From assembly GCA_004794655.1 (NCBI GenBank), contig SMMW01000141.1:1118501-1182500 (forward strand): 64,000 bases of DNA, read 5' to 3'. The notes under the pieces were generated by a model that saw only the letters and a program-made list of their open reading frames with translations, ran no database searches and had not been told where the DNA came from. Positions within the stretch are counted from its first letter, which is position 1. The number at the start of each line of letters is the position of its first letter. The DNA comes from Marisa cornuarietis. Its lineage: Eukaryota; Mollusca; Gastropoda; Architaenioglossa; Ampullariidae. Made by a program: the position numbers and the translations under genes. Of this stretch, positions 59,606-64,000 are shown in pieces.

Positions 59606-60219
59606 CCAACCCAGATTAATTCTACGAGGGGACAGTCAATAGGCCTCGGGCCCCCAGGCACCAACATTGAGCCCCTATAGCCCCTACTACTGCTATTACT
59701 ACATTATTAAGCCCACTGCTAACACAGGAAGTACTGCCATGGGTGGAGAGGTTCCATCACTGTCTAATCTTGCTACAAGACGCCAGTCCTTTCTTATGAG
59801 ATTGATGAGGAGTTTTGGTCTTTGCTGGTCTAGCCACTGGTTTCTTGCTCGCACTTACAGCTAGACAAGATTTGTTTGGGCTCCACATTTCTGGACTTTG
59901 TGGTTGGACTGACATTCTTCTGTCTAGGGTACTGCCATTAGACAACATGGAGGGCACAGGCGTACGAGTGGCTGATTTCACTGAAGTCTACTCACGCTAC
60001 CTTCTAGTGAACATTCGAAGAAAATCCAAAATAAGCATCTATGGTTCAATAAAAGTACAAGAAATTTACACAACCTTGTAATGCACCTTTTGCTGACTGA
60101 TCAATGAAAATGAATTTTTAATCGAATTAATCAGAAAACTTATTCAGCTGAAAGCAAGAAAAAAAATCCATGTACACCTGGTGAGTACGTTAACATTTCC
60201 CTCCCCGAGAAAAAAATTA

Positions 60220-60221
<2 letters not shown>

Positions 60222-60269
<48 letters not shown>
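60222..60269 (+). repeat. (GACA)n tetranucleotide repeat
   Basis: Twelve perfect units. Confidence 0.97.
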
Positions 60270-60279
60270 GCAATGAAAC

Positions 60280-60990
60280 ATAAAGAAGGATCAGAAATGA
60301 GAAGCGCTGATCTCCTGCCTATTATTTAGATAATGACAGAGAATGACAAATAACGACAATGGAGGGTAATTGTTATTCCCCAGCTGATACCCTGGTTTAT
60401 CCTGTAATACTTGAGTCTTACTTAGATCATATCCCATCCTTCCCTGCTAAATATACCAGACCGATGGAGTGAAGAGACAAGGCTAATCTAGCTGCTACTC
60501 TAGCCTTGTATAATGATGGTCACACGTGCAGTGAACAATTGCAGAAGACAGAAATCCTAAAATTATTTAGAAATCAGTCAAATAGCCTGACTATTAAGTG
60601 ACTACCCAGGCTTACCCTGGCAGATCTTAGTGTCTTTCGTGATGGGAGGAGGTGGGAGGATGTTCTGGCTGAGGTCTGGCAGCAAGATTGTCTGGTCTGT
60701 ATGAACATGCGCCAACCAAGCGTTCGTATAGCGAGATAAGTTGTCCGTCAAATCCAGGGACAGGATGCACTGTATTGTAACATCATAGCAGACACATTGT
60801 CAGGTATCATAGTTAGTTGCTGTATTGTTTGATTAAGCTTAAATTTTATAAGGATTAATGTGGAAGAACGAAAGAGCGTGAATGACGTCAGTTGTTCGGA
60901 AGACGTGTATGAGTGATGTAAAAAAAAGTGAAGGAAATGACGTGAGGGAGAGCGCGAGCAAGGTGGTAGTCAGGAGAATTTTTTTTGAAT
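60280..60990. other. No gene recognised
   Basis: AT-rich unassigned sequence between the GACA repeat and the inverted SINE. Frames at 59757-60081 just upstream are open on both strands and show no family motif. Confidence 0.35.
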
Positions 60991-60992
60991 TG

Positions 60993-61112
60993 GTATTTTA
61001 CGCCTGCATGTCACATGCAGAGAAAGAACAGCGTGCCCGAGACGAGAACTGAACCCAGGACACCCAACTTTATTGGTGACAGGCGCTAACCGTTGCGCTA
61101 CCGGAGCGCCTA
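60993..61112 (-). mobile_element. tRNA-derived SINE (family B), 5' part
   Basis: On the minus strand it reads GGCGCTCCGGTAGCGCAACG, GTTAGCGCCTGTCACCAATA, a B-box-like GGTTCAGTTCTC and then TCGTCTCGGGCACGCTGTTC. It has the best-preserved A box of the family here. It ends soon after the conserved TTCTTTCTCTGCATGTGACAT block, so the 3' part is missing or divergent. Confidence 0.75.
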
Positions 61113-61929
61113 ATCAGTTAGGAGAAGAAAGAGGTTTAGGAAGAGAAAACAAGTAGGGTAGGGATTAGAAAGAAGAATTTGTAGAGTAGGGCGAGTAGGA
61201 ATTATTTAGAGCGAATTTGTTGAGTAGGGCTTTAGGCATTCTTTTATATATATAAATATATATTCAGAAAGGGAAGACTCAACTGGTAGGAATTTTGTTA
61301 TTTTAAAATAATCTAGGTGTACGAATCGGTTAATAACTGACTTTTCCATTTGTGTATTTTCCTTGTTTTCTTCTTTTTTGTTTATACTTAGTAAAGCAGA
61401 TAGATTCGTTAGACACGTCATTCTTTTCTTTTAATTTTTATGAAAGAACAGGTACTTGTCAGGCTCCGTGCATGTGTTGAAAGGATTGATACACTGCGCG
61501 GTGGTCGTGACACACATGAAATGCTAATATTTGAAAGAATTGTATGATGCTATCTCGACATTTGCATTCAGTAAGGGCCACTGTGCATCTGGGCCCAGGA
61601 GGCCGTATTTGGCCCCAGTATTTGGGTGACAGACGAGGAGGAGTGGATTGCGGGGGTCACAAACTTCCGGTATTTAGACAAACTGATTCGCTTGTTCGTT
61701 AGAAAATCGCTGGTGGGATCACACGTGGATACAGGCCAAGGAATCTGTGATGTGTCTAGAATACTGATTAAATTGACCTTTGGTAATTCTCTTGTTGGGT
61801 TAAAAGGTTCCCGCAATGTTTTCTCTTGCCGTGCCGGAAGGAGTGTGTCGAGGTTAAGAATGTTTTGTCTTGCGCGCCCATTGTGTAGTCTGTGTGTTAT
61901 AGCTGTATGCGGTTTGTTAGTAGTTCTGT

Positions 61930-62105
61930 CAACACAGCACGGTGAGCGCCTGTCACCAATACAGGAATTGGTTGTCCTGGGTTCAAATCTCGTCTCGAGC
62001 CCGCTGTTTCTTTCTCTGCCTATGGCACTTGTTGACAGGTCTGGCTACTTTGCTGCGATATAGCTTTAGTTGCTGGCTCGGCCTAAAACACCAATTACCT
62101 CCTGA
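61930..62105 (+). mobile_element. tRNA-derived SINE (family B)
   Basis: It contains GCGCCTGTCACCAATACAGG, the B-box-like GGTTCAAATCTCGTCTCGAG, GCTGTTTCTTTCTCTGCC, and the distal GCTCGGCCTAAAACACC block also found at 10317. The 5' end of the A box is truncated or diverged. It lies 0.8 kb from the inverted copy at 60993-61112. Confidence 0.72.
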
Positions 62106-62109
62106 GTTC

Positions 62110-63120
62110 ACCTTTTTCTGTTATAATTTTTTTCTTTCCTTGTTTGTTTTCCCGAATTAAATCACTTGAAACATTTTGTTGAGCCCCCATCTCTATCATT
62201 GGAAATAGCGCAGGACTACTAAGTTATTATTTATTTATTATTATTAAGTGTAGAAGAAATGTGAGTAAATGGTCATCATCAAGGTAGTAGCTGTGGAGAA
62301 GGACTTTACACACGTGACATACAGGGAGAACGTGGGATTTTTTTTCTCGGGGAAAACACCTTTTGCGGTGACATTTACTAAAGAACACGTGCTGCGTGAC
62401 AGTTAAGGCAAAACATAAATGTGAGGTCAAATGAGTTCACACCCACAGCAAGACATTTAGGGTAAACACTCTCACAAGATGACATTTACGGGGAACACGC
62501 CATTAAAAATCCTTTTCAAGGAGAACTGGAGCCAGAAAGCCGTTGTCTAACTGTCTTTAGCAGGCCGTCTGCACAATCCTGCTCACTGCTTGTCTGCATT
62601 TACTTGGCCTCGTTCTGAGCATAGTCGAGAGGTGTCCGCATTGTATACCGTGAGTAGTGCTCCCTGCTCTGCCACACCTGTCAGTTTAAAATGATGGATT
62701 GTCGAAGTGTGCAGACAAACGTACGCGATGAGGTGATTGGGTCAACAGTCCTCACGTGCACCCTTCGCTGCCAACGACCCGCACTTTTGAACTCACGATC
62801 TCTGCCTCCCCGCCCAGGAGAGTCTGGCGGTGCTTTTAAGCGGAAATGTAAACTCGCTGAGTTAGAGTTTTATGGGAAACGGCTGAGCCACGAGTGGCTG
62901 GAAAAACACGAACACACCTACACTGATAGTCTCAATGGTTGCAGTTCACAATGCAGGTGTCGTCACTGCTGCAGGTAATGAGGACAGGGGCGATCACTCG
63001 CACTGAGAGGCAAGAGACTCAGAGGACCACACGTGTCCAAATAAATACAATAAAAAAACCCAAAGTAGTTGAAAAAAACCCCAGATAACAACTCTGGCCC
63101 TGAAGCTCCCATTTCTTATT
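62110..63120. other. No gene recognised
   Basis: An open plus-strand frame at 62691-62978 ends just beyond a donor-like CTGCAG/gtaatg, but it has no recognisable motif or acceptor. Around 62290-62500, ACATTTAC and GGGAACAC blocks recur loosely. Confidence 0.35.
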
Positions 63121-63124
63121 TTTT

Positions 63125-63330
63125 TCATTAAGTCAGGCAGTAAACTTGTCTCCTTGAGTTAGGCAGCAACTTTGTCTCGATAAGTTAGGCACTCAACTTG
63201 TAAGTTAGGAAGGACATTTGTTTTGTTAAGTTAAGCAGTAAACTTTGTCTTGTTAAGTTAGGCAATATATTTGTCTTATTAAATCATTAAGCAGTAAACT
63301 TTGTCTTAAGTTAGTAAGTTTGTCTTGCAA
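63125..63330 (+). repeat. Degenerate tandem repeat, about 30-35-bp units
   Basis: AAGTTAGGCAGTAAACTTTG followed by TCTTGTT recurs about six times with substitutions and small gaps. Confidence 0.7.
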
Positions 63331-63692
63331 GTATGGCTGTAATTTATGCCTCAGTGCTTTTGGTGACCAACTAAGAGATTTGATTCGATTCTTCATTGTT
63401 TCAGCAGTTTCAGAAAGGATTGCACAAAAACGACAATCATAGAGCAGAATATAACTATAATAACAATTAAAACTGACTTCTATAAACACATTCACACAAA
63501 GCTCCATGCATAACTATACATACGTGTCCGTGTCCATGCTTAACATCTAGGAAGATGTCTGCTCGTACACACACACACACACACAGACTCCTACTCATGC
63601 ATCATCAACAGAGACTTCAAACACACGACAAAGCAAACATTAAAATAAAAACATCCTTAAGGTATTACATCATCCCCATAAAACCATCACTC

Positions 63693-63695
<3 letters not shown>

Positions 63696-63745
<50 letters not shown>
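63696..63745 (+). repeat. (AC)n microsatellite
   Basis: Perfect AC run of about 50 bases. A short CA run also occurs at about 63568-63585. Confidence 0.97.
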
Positions 63746-63748
<3 letters not shown>

Positions 63749-64000
63749 GTTCATGGCCACTGCCCAACAAAGCTAACCAACCAAAACAATTAGTACCATT
63801 CTGAGAGAGAAAGAGAAAGAAATTGAAACTTTATGCTACAAAAGCCTGTCTCCAAACAAGCACAAGGAGACATCACAACCTTCACTGATGTGTTTTAGTA
63901 AAGCGGAAACTCCTAGTGGCGGCGCTGCACTACTTTAGGTTCCTCGCTAGCTCACTGGTATCCCACGCATTCAACTAGAGGGCTGAGCGCTTCAAGGAAA

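Noticed and set aside
60993..61112. Functional tRNA gene
   Set aside because: The A and B boxes are recognisable, but no complete cloverleaf with a proper acceptor stem forms, and the body is shared with four other dispersed copies, so it is a SINE.
62691..62978. Plus-strand frame ending near a donor-like site as a first exon
   Set aside because: It has no signal peptide, domain or acceptor partner. The donor match gtaatg is modest and could be chance.

Overview
The window is animal nuclear DNA: split coding exons with GT-AG borders, long introns, dense dinucleotide repeats, minisatellites, and several families of LINE, SINE and MITE. The gene content and repeat style fit a lophotrochozoan, most likely a gastropod mollusc. 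That assignment is inference, because no species-diagnostic gene is present. No bacterial operon, CRISPR array, rRNA gene or intact viral gene was seen.

The only gene I can name with confidence is the 5' part of a nicotinic acetylcholine receptor (nAChR) subunit gene on the minus strand. It has a first coding exon with signal peptide (12164-12409), a second homologous copy of that exon just downstream (11903-12078), and the family's characteristic 45-bp exon about 8.7-9.0 kb further on (3125-3169). The two homologous exons end at the same codon and donor, so either can splice in frame to the 45-bp exon. They cannot be joined to each other in frame. The rest of the receptor (binding loops, four membrane segments) lies beyond position 1.

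The large nAChR intron (3170-11902) is full of repeats: a decayed LINE 3' end split by a SINE with matching target duplications, a 265-bp Harbinger-type MITE, a 44-bp minisatellite, a 1.5-kb CA-rich minisatellite and a tRNA-derived SINE. From 12.4 to 33 kb there is mostly unassigned non-coding sequence with a second MITE copy, a SINE, a 190-bp inverted-repeat element and many microsatellites. From 33.6 to 55.8 kb come long tandem arrays: 41-bp, 11-bp, (GTCA)n, 38-bp, 39-bp, about 115-bp and 22-bp units. A degenerate RTE-type LINE end has inserted into the last of these. The 56-64 kb part has open frames of unknown meaning, a second LINE 3' end and two SINEs.

Apart from the nAChR exons there is no reliably identifiable protein gene. 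A few exon-like segments with good splice borders (notably 46954-47117 on the minus strand) are listed at low confidence. I found no convincing new biological system. The best leads are the tandem duplicated nAChR first exon, the LINE whose frame is continuous across an inserted SINE, the LINE end inserted in a satellite, and the higher-order structure of the tandem arrays.
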